A stretch of DNA of 64,000 bases from Armatimonadota bacterium (lineage in GTDB: Bacteria > Armatimonadota > Zipacnadia > Zipacnadales > JABUFB01). The position numbers were made by a program, and so were the translations under genes. The stretch is from positions 62,001-126,000 of the forward strand of contig JABUFB010000017.1 of the NCBI GenBank assembly GCA_013314775.1. Direction: 5' to 3'. Below the pieces are notes generated by a model, which had not been told where the DNA came from, searched no databases, and saw only the letters and a program-made list of their open reading frames with translations. Of this stretch, positions 42,381 through 51,112 are shown piece after piece; the first letter of the stretch is position 1, and each line of letters starts with the position of its first letter.

Positions 42381-44027
42381 ATGCAGATCCCCCAACTCGT
42401 CGACCTGTTCGTCGATCACCTGCGCACGGAGCGTGGGGCGTCGGAAGCAACGGTGACCGCCTATCGCTCCACACTCGTCATGCTGCAACAGTTTCTCGAT
42501 CGCGAGAGCGATGCGCCGGACTTCGAGGACGTCACGACGGCCACTCTCCGGCGGTTTGTCAGTTCCCTGAAGGTCGCTGGGGCAGCGAACTCATCGGTTG
42601 GGCGCCACGTGCATGCGATCCGCAGTTTCTGGCGTTTCGTGGTCGAGACGTACGATCTCGGCACCAACGCTTCGCTTCCCCTGCGCGCGCCGAAGCCCGA
42701 TCACCGGATCCCCACGGTCTTGTCTCCCGATGAATGTCAGGCGCTCATCAACGCCTGCGAGCACAATCACTATCGTCTCTATCGCGTCCGTGACCGGGTG
42801 CTGGTCAAGCTGATGTGCGTGGTCGGACTGCGTCGGAGCGAGGTCATTGCGCTCCGCGTCTGTGACTATGACCGGTCGGGGCGTGCAATCACGGTCGCCA
42901 TGTCCAAGGGGCGCAAGTCCCGCCTGGTGCCGATCCCGGGCGATCTAGCGGCCGACATCGACGCCTGGCTGCAGATGCGTCCGGTGGTGGATCACGACCG
43001 CCTGCTGACCACGCGTACCGGCAAGGGGCTGTCGACGAAGTGCCTGTACCGCACGCTGGAGCGTCTGGCTGAGGAAGCAGACCTGTCGGATCGGCACATC
43101 ACGCCACACGGGCTTCGGCACACGGCCGCGACTCTCGTCCTGCGTAACTCCGGGGATCTGGTGGCGACCAGTCGCATGCTCGGGCATTCGAGCGTTGCGG
43201 TGACGGGGGATGTGTACTGCCATCTCACCACGGACGACGTGCGACGCGCGGTGGGTGCGCATCCTCTTGCCGGGCTTGAGCGGAGAACAGTCGCGTTGGC
43301 GGTGGGGCCGACGGCGGATGGTGTGCGCCTGCCGGAAGACGCGCGGGAGATCGTCCACGCCGCCGAATGCCGGGCCAGTGAGGCGCTCGCGGCATTTCGC
43401 GATTGGGCCACAGCCGACAGGGCTCGGGCTGAGCGCAATCGGCGCCAGTGCGTTCTGGAGGTGGTGCGCAACTACGTGCGACCGCGGGAGACGGTGGACC
43501 GGTCGGTAGTGGAAACGGTGCTGGTGCGGGGCGGCGTTGTGGACGGGTTCACCATGGCCGAGCATCTGCGGATCGCTAACCTGTATGAGGTCCTGGTCCA
43601 CTTGCCGGACCTCGCTGCGGCGGCTGGAAGCTGGGGCGAGTTGTTCAGCGATGTGGCCGGGCGTCTGACCGGGAAACGCAGTGGAGGTATGTCACCGGCG
43701 CAGGCGAGACGGATTGACGACGTGGAGCGGGAACTGCGCCAGACGGACCCGGACGCTGAGCCTGAGACAGCCTGGTTCGCGCATGCCCCAGCGCTTGTGG
43801 GGCGGACTGACTTGCCGCCGGAGGATGGGTTGTTGCTGGCTCAACTTGCGGCCAATGTTGCCTGGGCGAGACGAGGTCTGCCTCTCGTGTTCGCTGGAGC
43901 CTTCGAACTGCCGCTGCTGCAGCGGTGCATTGGGACCTACAACTCACTGGATTCCAGTCTGCTCCGTCTTTTCGTCGCCGGGCGCGTGAGCGAGTTTTGC
44001 CAGGAGGCTATCGGATCTGATGGGTGA
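42381..44027 (+). CDS. Tyrosine recombinase/integrase with long C-terminal extension
   Basis: A 548-aa protein. Residues 1-95 are a SAM-like core-binding domain (LFVDHLRTERGASEATVTAY). The catalytic domain keeps the full active site: Arg151 (GLRRSEV), Lys176 (SKGRKSR), His243 and Arg246 (PHGLRHTAA), His269 (MLGHSS) and Tyr279 (GDVYCHL). It most resembles XerC/D-type recombinases, which are usually ~300 aa. About 240 further residues follow, ending with LPPEDGLLLAQLAANVAWAR and FELPLLQRCIGTYNSLDSS; their layout vaguely recalls the C-terminal helices of Fic proteins but lacks the HPFxDGNGR motif. It probably integrates the element that carries part of this island. Repeats lie immediately upstream. 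Confidence 0.9.
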   Translation: MQIPQLVDLFVDHLRTERGASEATVTAYRSTLVMLQQFLDRESDAPDFEDVTTATLRRFVSSLKVAGAANSSVGRHVHAIRSFWRFVVETYDLGTNASLPLRAPKPDHRIPTVLSPDECQALINACEHNHYRLYRVRDRVLVKLMCVVGLRRSEVIALRVCDYDRSGRAITVAMSKGRKSRLVPIPGDLAADIDAWLQMRPVVDHDRLLTTRTGKGLSTKCLYRTLERLAEEADLSDRHITPHGLRHTAATLVLRNSGDLVATSRMLGHSSVAVTGDVYCHLTTDDVRRAVGAHPLAGLERRTVALAVGPTADGVRLPEDAREIVHAAECRASEALAAFRDWATADRARAERNRRQCVLEVVRNYVRPRETVDRSVVETVLVRGGVVDGFTMAEHLRIANLYEVLVHLPDLAAAAGSWGELFSDVAGRLTGKRSGGMSPAQARRIDDVERELRQTDPDAEPETAWFAHAPALVGRTDLPPEDGLLLAQLAANVAWARRGLPLVFAGAFELPLLQRCIGTYNSLDSSLLRLFVAGRVSEFCQEAIGSDG

Positions 44028-44033
44028 GGAACG

Positions 44034-44650
44034 GTGCGAGAGGCCGGCCGCACGTCCATTCCCGGCAGAAGGGGCACCACAAGTTCGCGGAGGCGGCTGC
44101 GCTTGGGAAGGCTGGTGCCGCTCTTGCGGGCCGCGCGTTCGCGCTGGCCTGGTTGGGGGCTCCTGTCGTTCACCGGCTGCGCGCACGCGGACCGCATCGC
44201 CGACCTGGACTTCATATCACGAGAGGAAGCGTTGGCCGGCTAGGAGCTCTGGGCGGGCAGACTGGGAGTGGAGTGCGATCTGCGCGACATGGAGCCGTAC
44301 ACATCTGACGGTGTGTTAGACGCGACCTACGCGGTGCGTTCCCGCAACGGCGCGCATCAGTTCCTGATCCAGGGCTTGTCTGGAGAGTTCATCTCGTACC
44401 GAAGACGCCGCTACGCCCAGCCAGGAGGCGCCTTCGTGGAGTTAGCACTACCGCTACCCAATGACAAGCTGTGCGCGATGCGCCGAACCTTACTGGACTG
44501 CACGAACTGTTGGACGACCCCGAGTGGTCCGACCAGGTAACGCCCGACTGGGTAGAAGCCCTGCTGCGCATCAAGTGTGGTGGGAGATGGCTGCAGACCA
44601 AGCACGATTTCCTCGAAGCATTCCTCGCTCTCAGACGCATCTTCGGATAA
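44034..44650 (+). pseudogene. Decayed gene downstream of the integrase, unknown family
   Basis: A good coding frame starts around 44034 and contains DRIADLDFISREEALAG, in-frame TAG at 44241-44243, then ELWAGRLGVECDLRDMEPYT and GAHQFLIQGLSGEFISYRRR. Near 44465-44480 the frame changes, and VRDAPNLTGLHELLDDPEW, QVTPDWVEALLRIKCGGRW and DFLEAFLALRRIFG continue to a TAA at 44648-44650. Both halves look like one protein of ~200 aa broken by one stop and one frameshift. The family is not recognised. It begins 6 bp after the integrase stop, so it may have been cotranscribed with it. Confidence 0.6.
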
Positions 44651-44758
44651 CCCCCCGCATAGCCGGGAACCCTCGCGTGGGGAAGGTCCATCGCCGTCGC
44701 TGCGCGAATTGCTCGGCGGTAGTCCCCCACGATGTTTCAGGGAGCGGTCGATTGAAGC

Positions 44759-46390
44759 ATGGCGCAACAGGAGACGCTGGGGGTGGGCCTGCCCGCGCCT
44801 GCCCACTGTGAATGCAGCCTACCTGAAGGTGTCGTTATCGACGATCTCGGGACCGAGATCGCGCCGCGTGACCGTGTGCACCCGGTCCCTGAGGCGCTTG
44901 CCCGCGACCTGGCGCCGGCGACGCTGGTGCTCAATGAATGGTGCGACTACACCATGCGCAGACCGGGTGCTGATGAGCTTCTCGTCGGCCACCAAAGCGC
45001 CGAGCGGATCACCGCGGATTGCTTCCGGGTCCGGCTGGAGAATCGCCTGGGCCTCACCCGCATTCGGTTCCTGCGGGATGGACGCCAACTCAAGGAGGAC
45101 CTCAGGGCTGAGGTGGTCTCGCCCAAGTTCCCCAGCCCCGCTGCTCACCTCAGCTTCCTGACCGCACTGCTGGATGACCTGTTCCTGCGCGCCGCGCGAC
45201 TGCCTTTCGAGTTCGACGCCGCAACCAGCCGACAGGTGGCTGAGTCACTCCGGCCTCCCAGCCCGCTGTTCACCTTCCACTTCCTGTGCAACCACGCCCG
45301 CACACTGGACACGGCACTGCGCACCGTCCTTGCTTCGCCCCATCGGGCGCTGCTGGATGAACGCCGGCGCGTGCCCATCGGTCAGGCCACCGAGGTGGAT
45401 GCCGACACAATCCAGGCGCTGCTGTTCGAGACCGGCGACTTGGGGCGCGCGCCGCACCTTCCTGTGGCCCGCGCCCTTGGAGGGTATGCACCCAGTCGCG
45501 TCTGGCAGCGTCTCCCGCGCCAGTCCTTCGATACTCCCGAAAACCGCTTCGTCCTGGCGTTCCTGCGCAGTGTGCAGGCGGCCGTGGACGCACTTCCCTC
45601 CCAGCGCTGGTGGGGCAATGTATCGCCGGATCGCAAGCGTCGCATTCAAGACGTGCGCAACGTCCTGAACCACGGGTGCCTGCACCCGATGTGGGAGGAG
45701 GTGGGGGAGATGGCGAGCATCCCCGCATCGTCGCAGGTGCTGGTGCGCCGCGAAGGGTACCGGGATCTGCGCCTCCTGTGGCAGCTCTTCCACCAGGCCC
45801 GGCGGCCCCTCTTTGCTCCACTCCAGTCAGCCATCGACTTGCGCGACGTGGCGACCCTGTACGAGTTCTGGGTCTTCTTCCGGCTGTGCGAGGAGATAGG
45901 TGACATTCTACAGCAGGACCCGGTCCTGAGACTGGAGCCCGGGGACAGGGAGGGACTCGGGTGGACATCCCGCGTTCTCTTTGGGGGGCGCGGTGAGTTG
46001 CGCTACAACCAGACCTTCCGCGGCGGCGGGCGTTCGTACTCTGTCTCGCTGCGGCCCGACTGCACGTGGTTGTTTGCGGGGAAGCCCACGGTGGTCCTGG
46101 ATGCCAAGTTCCGAATGAGCTGGGCGGACGTGGTCGCAGCAACCGACCCCGACGAGACCGACGAAGGGCCGTCCCTGCAGCGGCAAACGGTGGCGACCCG
46201 CGAGGACCTCTACAAGATGCACACCTATCGCGACGCGCTGAAGGTGCGCGCCGCGGTGGCGATCTACCCCGGGGACACCGCGCTCTTCTGCTCAACAGAT
46301 GGATCCCGGCGGAATGACGTTACCTTGCGCGAGATTCTCTTGGGCGGCTGCAGCGGCATCGGGGCGATTCCCATGCAGCCGGGACAATAA
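44759..46390 (+). CDS. McrC-like DUF2357 protein with PD-(D/E)XK nuclease
   Basis: A 543-aa protein. The N-terminal two thirds fit the DUF2357 region of McrC-like proteins (PKFPSPAAHLSFLTALLDDL, SFDTPENRFVLAFLRSVQAA, LRDVATLYEFWVFFRLCEEI). The C-terminal domain has a PD-(D/E)XK nuclease core: YSVSLRPDCTWLF with Asp (~432), VVLDAKFR with the D-x-K pair (~445-448), and a following helix YKMHTYRDAL. Such proteins supply the cleavage subunit of type IV McrBC-like systems, which cut modified DNA after GTP-driven translocation by the McrB subunit. The McrB-like gene follows 11 bp downstream, so the order is C then B, the reverse of E. coli mcrBC. Confidence 0.88.
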   Translation: MAQQETLGVGLPAPAHCECSLPEGVVIDDLGTEIAPRDRVHPVPEALARDLAPATLVLNEWCDYTMRRPGADELLVGHQSAERITADCFRVRLENRLGLTRIRFLRDGRQLKEDLRAEVVSPKFPSPAAHLSFLTALLDDLFLRAARLPFEFDAATSRQVAESLRPPSPLFTFHFLCNHARTLDTALRTVLASPHRALLDERRRVPIGQATEVDADTIQALLFETGDLGRAPHLPVARALGGYAPSRVWQRLPRQSFDTPENRFVLAFLRSVQAAVDALPSQRWWGNVSPDRKRRIQDVRNVLNHGCLHPMWEEVGEMASIPASSQVLVRREGYRDLRLLWQLFHQARRPLFAPLQSAIDLRDVATLYEFWVFFRLCEEIGDILQQDPVLRLEPGDREGLGWTSRVLFGGRGELRYNQTFRGGGRSYSVSLRPDCTWLFAGKPTVVLDAKFRMSWADVVAATDPDETDEGPSLQRQTVATREDLYKMHTYRDALKVRAAVAIYPGDTALFCSTDGSRRNDVTLREILLGGCSGIGAIPMQPGQ

Positions 46391-46401
46391 CGGAGGCTTC
46401 G

Positions 46402-48249
46402 ATGGATACCGCACAACAAGAACCACCCAGGGAACCGTGGGCCGACGGAATCTACAGAGTCCTGAAAGAAGCGGGGGAGCCACTCCATTACGTAGAGATC
46501 GCCAAGCGGGTAACTGGGGTCGAGGACCTTTCAAGCCTCGGTACTCCGCAGAACACCGTCAACTACACCATAAACAAGGAGATACGTCGCTCGACAAACC
46601 CGAGATTCGTGAGCATCGGAGGCGGCGTCTACGGCTTGACTGAGTGGGCGGATGGCCATGGTACCTTTGAGCAGACCTGCGACATCCTGCCTCTCCTCCA
46701 GTCCCGCCTGCAGGCGCAGGGGTTCAAGTTTAGCGACTGGCAAGTGGCCTGCTTCTATACCGCCCTGCAGACCAAGGGCTTCGTGCTACTCAGCGGCATC
46801 AGCGGCACGGGGAAGACAAAGCTGGCCCAACTGTTCGCCGAAATGCTGCCTCAGCCCCGAAAAGAGTTGCGAGCGTCCGAAGACGCCATCGCTGTGACCG
46901 TCAAACCCTACATGCTCAAGTACCAACGGGTTATCATCCCGAAGCAGTCGCTGCGTTTGTTCACGCCCCCGGCACCGGGTGAGACCCGTGACGTGACGGT
47001 GCGCTTCCCGGGTGGAGAGCAAGACTGCGGCCTGACTCACGTTGCCTACGAGAGCACGCGGTATGTCCAGATACTGTTTCGCGGGAAGGCCAAGGCCTGG
47101 GTCAATTCGCATTTCGCCGAAGGCGATCAGTTGTTCCTGGAACCCGAGGTAAGCGACACGGGCGAGATCACGGGCTTTCGTCTCTCGGATGGAGATGGCT
47201 CAGATGCCCCTTCCAGTCCAGGGGCGGAGGTTCAGGAAGGCTCCAATCATCTCTTCCTGCCCGTACGCCCGGACTGGCGAGACAGCAAGAACCTGCTGGG
47301 CTACTACAACCCGCTGGACAACTCGTACCACTGGACCGAGTTCCTGCGGTTCCTCGTGCGCGCCCGGGAGAGTCACCAGAAGGGCGACGGTCTGGCGTGG
47401 TTCGTGCTGCTGGATGAGATGAACCTGGCACACGTGGAGTACTACTTCGCCGACCTCCTAAGCGTGATGGAGTCCGGGCGGGACCCCGACACCGGGCTGA
47501 CCCGAGAGGCCCTGCGTCTGGACTGTCCTGAAGATGCCGAAGGGGAGATCCCGCCCACTGATCTGCACCTGCCGCCGAACCTCTACGTCATTGGCACGGT
47601 GAATATGGACGAGACCACCCACGCCTTCAGCCCGAAGGTGCTGGACCGCGCCTTCACCATCGAGTTCAACCACGTCGACTTCAGCGATTACCCCGGCGAC
47701 TACGAGGGGGAGGCCGAGGACCTGCCGGACAATGTGCGCAAGAACCTCCTGTCTCGGTTCACGGGCGACGGCGCTTTCGCGGTCATCGACAAGCAGCGCA
47801 TTGCCAAGACCGTCGCCGCTCACCCGGCGTACGCAGGCTGGCTCCAGAAGCTGAACGAGGGCCTTCGCGACCACGACCTGCACTTTGGTTACCGGGTGTT
47901 CGACGAGATCCACATGTTCCTGTCATGGGCGGCTGACAACGGGGTCTTCGACGCACATGATGGCATAGCCGGGGCCTTCGACGCAGCGGTGTTGATGAAA
48001 GTGCTGCCCAAGTTCAACGGCTCCCGCGCCCGGCTGGAAGCTCCATTGCGCCATGTACTCGCCTGGTGCTTCAATCCGGACAGCCCGGACGATTTGTCGG
48101 TTACCCAGGCCATCCAGGCAGACGAAGCATCACGCAGCGGCACGCTGGCGACACTTAGCGCCTTGCAGTTCCGCCTGCCCCACACCGCCCGCAAGGCGAT
48201 CCGCATGCTCCGGTCTCTCCAGACCGACGGCTTTGCAGCGTTTGGGTAG
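46402..48249 (+). CDS. McrB-like AAA+ ATPase with HARE-HTH and inserted domain
   Basis: A 615-aa protein starting at ATG 46402 after GGAGG. Residues ~14-80 are a HARE-type helix-turn-helix (GIYRVLKEAGEPLHYVEIAK, GGGVYGLTEW), used by several restriction proteins to contact modified DNA. The AAA+ core has Walker A GISGTGKT (132-139), the McrB signature VRPDWRDSKNLLGYYNPL, Walker B FVLLDEMNLAHVEYYFADLL (~333) and sensor 1 VIGTVNMDETTHAFSPKVLD. Between Walker A and that signature lies a ~120-aa mostly beta insertion (residues ~155-285, with VTVRFPGGEQDCGLTHVAY and EGDQLFLEPEV) that resembles a B3-like DNA-binding module. It works with the nuclease at 44759, probably restricting modified foreign DNA. 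Confidence 0.9.
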   Translation: MDTAQQEPPREPWADGIYRVLKEAGEPLHYVEIAKRVTGVEDLSSLGTPQNTVNYTINKEIRRSTNPRFVSIGGGVYGLTEWADGHGTFEQTCDILPLLQSRLQAQGFKFSDWQVACFYTALQTKGFVLLSGISGTGKTKLAQLFAEMLPQPRKELRASEDAIAVTVKPYMLKYQRVIIPKQSLRLFTPPAPGETRDVTVRFPGGEQDCGLTHVAYESTRYVQILFRGKAKAWVNSHFAEGDQLFLEPEVSDTGEITGFRLSDGDGSDAPSSPGAEVQEGSNHLFLPVRPDWRDSKNLLGYYNPLDNSYHWTEFLRFLVRARESHQKGDGLAWFVLLDEMNLAHVEYYFADLLSVMESGRDPDTGLTREALRLDCPEDAEGEIPPTDLHLPPNLYVIGTVNMDETTHAFSPKVLDRAFTIEFNHVDFSDYPGDYEGEAEDLPDNVRKNLLSRFTGDGAFAVIDKQRIAKTVAAHPAYAGWLQKLNEGLRDHDLHFGYRVFDEIHMFLSWAADNGVFDAHDGIAGAFDAAVLMKVLPKFNGSRARLEAPLRHVLAWCFNPDSPDDLSVTQAIQADEASRSGTLATLSALQFRLPHTARKAIRMLRSLQTDGFAAFG

Positions 48250-48305
48250 GGAAAGGGCTTTTGGCAGCAGAGGGATTCCATGCTGAGATAGAAGGAGGAC
48301 GACCG

Positions 48306-49691
48306 ATGCGCCGGACCTGTCTTGCCGCACTTGTCGTGCTTTGCTCGCTGGGCAGTGTCATCGCGCAGGAGATGCCTCGGTACCCCAATGTCAAGATCAT
48401 GGTCGTGATTCCAGAGAAGGACTACGAGAAGTTCATTTTCCCCTTCTTCTGGCAACCACTGGACTTCTATGTCGACCGCACGTTTCCGACTAATGCAGCC
48501 GAGGAGGAGATCACGAAGGCCTTCACGGATGCCGGCTACATCGTTGTCGACCAGCAGCAATACGCTGCCCAGAGATACAGCAGTGAATTTGCCGAAGCCA
48601 TGAAGGATCCCACGGGACTCAAGGCCAGACAGCTCACCTCGATCTATGGTGCCGACATTCTCGTGATTGGCCAAGCTTTCAGCGAGAAGGGCAGACAGGT
48701 CGGCGGCACCACCACGGCCCGGGCACGCGTCGAGGCGCGCGCCGTGGTCACGCGAGGGACGCCTCAGATAATTGCCGTGGATGGGCGCAATGGTGGGGGA
48801 GCGGATCCGAGTCGCATCATCGCAGGCAAAGTTGCCCTCGAGAGCACGGCGCGTCTGGTGGCCCCGTATCTCGTGAACCGCGTGGCGGAAACCGTGGGCG
48901 GGCCGAAGGCGAAGGAGCAGGAAGCATTGGGGCCGCAACCGACACGGGTGGCCATCTTGCCCTTCGACTTCCGCGCCCAGTACGGTCGCACGCCACCGTG
49001 GCTCGAAGCCGCCTTGCCCGACCTGCTCGCCGCGGAACTGTACAAGGCCGCCCAGTTCGATCTCGTGGACCGCACTCACACAGACCGCATCATTGCCGAA
49101 CAGGGGTTCAATCTCTCGGGCCTGGTGAGCAACCCGGGTGAAGTGCGCACTCTGGGCACTCTGGCGGCCGCCGACTACCTGTTATTCTGCCGGGTTACGG
49201 AGTTTGCCGAGAAGACCGTCCGGCGCGATACCGGCGACTGGGGAGTCAAATACCCTATCAGCTTCGACGAGACGCGAGCGATCGTGAACGTTCACGTCAC
49301 TTTCGTCAACGCCGCGACCGGGATCAGGGTCGGCGACGCAGACTGCCGCGGCGAAGCAGTAGGCCTTCAGATGCGCACTTCCCGAGATTGGGGTTGGCTG
49401 GAGGGAGAAGCGGACAAGAGTGCAGCCGGGCGCGCCTGCCGAGAGGCCATCTGCAAGGTGGTCGAGGCCTCTCTCACGTCGATCCCGCTCATGGCCGTTT
49501 GCCCGCACTGCAACGCACAACTTGTGGCCCAGGCGAAGTTCTGCCACAAATGCGGATCGCGCCTTGAGGTTGCGGATCCGAACTGCACAGGCTGCGGCAA
49601 GCGTCTGCCCGTGGGCGCCAACTTCTGCCCGTACTGCGGAACCCCGCGCAAAGCCTCGTCTGGAGACAACAGTGCCGTCCCGACGAGGTGA
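48306..49691 (+). CDS. CsgG-like exported protein with C-terminal zinc ribbons
   Basis: A 461-aa protein. ATG 48306 follows AAGGAGG and gives a signal peptide (CLAALVVLCSLGSVIAQEMP). Residues ~40-170 resemble a DUF799/LpoB-like fold and residues ~215-400 a CsgG/FlgO-like domain (RVAILPFDFRAQYGRTPPWL, DLLAAELYKAAQFDLVDRTH, LAAADYLLFCRVTEFAEK). The C-terminal 70 residues are a double zinc ribbon (VCPHCNAQLVAQAKFCHKCG, CTGCGKRLPVGANFCPYCG). CsgG-type domains form or modulate outer-membrane secretion channels. Zinc ribbons on an exported protein are unusual because Cys pairs would face an oxidising compartment. The gene starts 56 bp after the McrB-like gene. Confidence 0.8.
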   Translation: MRRTCLAALVVLCSLGSVIAQEMPRYPNVKIMVVIPEKDYEKFIFPFFWQPLDFYVDRTFPTNAAEEEITKAFTDAGYIVVDQQQYAAQRYSSEFAEAMKDPTGLKARQLTSIYGADILVIGQAFSEKGRQVGGTTTARARVEARAVVTRGTPQIIAVDGRNGGGADPSRIIAGKVALESTARLVAPYLVNRVAETVGGPKAKEQEALGPQPTRVAILPFDFRAQYGRTPPWLEAALPDLLAAELYKAAQFDLVDRTHTDRIIAEQGFNLSGLVSNPGEVRTLGTLAAADYLLFCRVTEFAEKTVRRDTGDWGVKYPISFDETRAIVNVHVTFVNAATGIRVGDADCRGEAVGLQMRTSRDWGWLEGEADKSAAGRACREAICKVVEASLTSIPLMAVCPHCNAQLVAQAKFCHKCGSRLEVADPNCTGCGKRLPVGANFCPYCGTPRKASSGDNSAVPTR

Positions 49692-49890
49692 AGGCCCAAC
49701 AGCTCATCGGGCATCCTGACGAATGTACGCTACCGCAACTCGTGCGCACGACACCGTTCCCAGAGCCGCGCAAAGAAGGGGGTAGGGCGCTGCTCTGCGG
49801 CCAACAGCGAGCCGCTCCGAGTGGTGGTGACACGTGGGGAATCCGGGCCGGACTCCTGCACGGCCCGTTTGGTCGGACCGCGTGCAAATG

Positions 49891-49957
49891 CCTATCGCGC
49901 CTGCGATAGGACCGAATTCGCCCCGGCAAGCGATCGTTCCTCGACAACCGGCTTGCC
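49891..49957. repeat. Two hairpins between CsgG-like and CARF genes
   Basis: CCTATCGC (49891-49898) pairs with GCGATAGG (49903-49910) around a 4-nt loop, and GGCAAGC (49925-49931) pairs with GCTTGCC (49951-49957) around 19 nt. They lie between the convergent CsgG-like and CARF genes, so transcription termination is possible although no T-run follows. The rest of 49692-49981 shows no gene. Confidence 0.45.
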
Positions 49958-49981
49958 ACGTCACGGTGTATGAGCCGCCTC

Positions 49982-51097
49982 TCAGAACATGCCCTTCAGT
50001 TGCTCCAGACACCACTGGCGCTCCTGGGGCGTTGTGCACGTGGTGGTGAGGCGGATCTGCTGTGCCTTGTTGCCGTCGCCACACAGGACCAGTATCTCGT
50101 TCGTGTGCGGTGTGCCGCCCGGCTTCACCCGCCATCGTTCCCCGGTGTTCACGAACCCCTCACTCGAAGCAAGGCAGACCCACGGCAGCCCTGCAAGCCG
50201 TTCCAGGCACTGGTTCACACCCCGCGGCGGATGTCCCTGCTCCTTCGTGCTCACTCGGATGCGCCTATCAACGGGTGTATCTGCCTTTGGCGGTTCGGTC
50301 AGGTCTGGGGGCGAAATGAGCGCAAAGCCCTGGTGCAGGAGTTCGAGGATTGGGCTCAATGCGATGTACTCGACGCCGTCGATGCACTCGCGGTCGAGCA
50401 GCGTCTCGACCTCGGGCGCGATGTACCACGACGCGAACTCATTGGCCGGGATCATGAGTTCATCGGACAGCCGCGCAAACAGCGGGTAGTGCTCGATCCA
50501 GAGGGCGCGGTCGAAGCCCACAGGTAGCGGCGGGAGCTCGATGCACCGAGGGAACTGCTCGAACAGGTACACCACCGGCACCTTCAACACTTGGCCGATG
50601 AGGCCCGCAAAGCTGATCTGGGCCTTATAGCCGCCGGTTGCGTTGATGACGCGCGTCATGCCCTGCGTCCCGCCGACACCAGACGTCAGAGCGCGCGCGC
50701 AGGCCTTGACCAGGTTGCGCAGACCGGTGCGCGCGAACTTGTCGCAGTCATCGCCGGAAAGCCCCGCGATCGACTGGGACGATACGGATTCCACTTCGCC
50801 GCGTGTTCCGTAGTACCGCGTCAGCACGTGGACAGTCCATTCGCCATCCTGCGTGTCTGAGCCGAGGAAATGCAGGTGCAGGGGCTGGGTGACAGTCCCG
50901 ACGCTGAGGTTCTGCCCCAACAAGTGTGCGATGGAGTTGATCTCGGCGCCGCACAGCCGGTCCGTGGAATCCACCCGGCGCAGAGCCGCGAGTGCTTTCT
51001 GCTCATCCGGGTAGTCCGCGGGATCGATGCCGAATTGCCGGCGCAGGTTGGTGAGCATTGAGGTTCCGACAGTTGAGACGATGAAGGTGGCCAAGCG
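49982..51097 (-). CDS. Orphan CARF-domain protein, possible RelE-like C-terminus
   Basis: A 371-aa protein. TTG 51097 is preferred: GGGGGA lies just upstream and the frame then starts at the first CARF strand (ATFIVSTVGTSMLTNLRR). ATG 51115 is an alternative that touches the insertion-sequence end. The CARF fold is shown by this strand-loop and by TRVINATGGYKAQISFAGLI with GQVLKVPVVYLFEQF, as in the APE2256/Csx1-type CRISPR-associated family that binds cyclic oligoadenylate. The middle has a winged-helix-like part (YIALSPILELLHQGFALI). The last ~85 residues (CLERLAGLPWV, WRVKPGGTPHTNEILVLC, IRLTTTCTTPQERQWCLEQL) have the length and strand pattern of RelE-type mRNA interferases, as in Cami1. 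That last match is inference. No cas gene or CRISPR array is visible. Confidence 0.78.
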   Translation of the reverse strand, partial: RLATFIVSTVGTSMLTNLRRQFGIDPADYPDEQKALAALRRVDSTDRLCGAEINSIAHLLGQNLSVGTVTQPLHLHFLGSDTQDGEWTVHVLTRYYGTRGEVESVSSQSIAGLSGDDCDKFARTGLRNLVKACARALTSGVGGTQGMTRVINATGGYKAQISFAGLIGQVLKVPVVYLFEQFPRCIELPPLPVGFDRALWIEHYPLFARLSDELMIPANEFASWYIAPEVETLLDRECIDGVEYIALSPILELLHQGFALISPPDLTEPPKADTPVDRRIRVSTKEQGHPPRGVNQCLERLAGLPWVCLASSEGFVNTGERWRVKPGGTPHTNEILVLCGDGNKAQQIRLTTTCTTPQERQWCLEQLKGMF

Positions 51098-51112
51098 AGG
51101 TCCCCCTAGGGT

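Noticed and set aside
35517-44650. Stop-codon recoding (TAG/TAA read as sense)
   Set aside because: In-frame stops occur only in two accessory genes that also show truncation or a frameshift. All other genes in the window use TAA, TAG and TGA as ordinary stops.
49982-51097. CRISPR array near the CARF gene
   Set aside because: I looked for regularly spaced direct repeats around 48-54 kb and found none.
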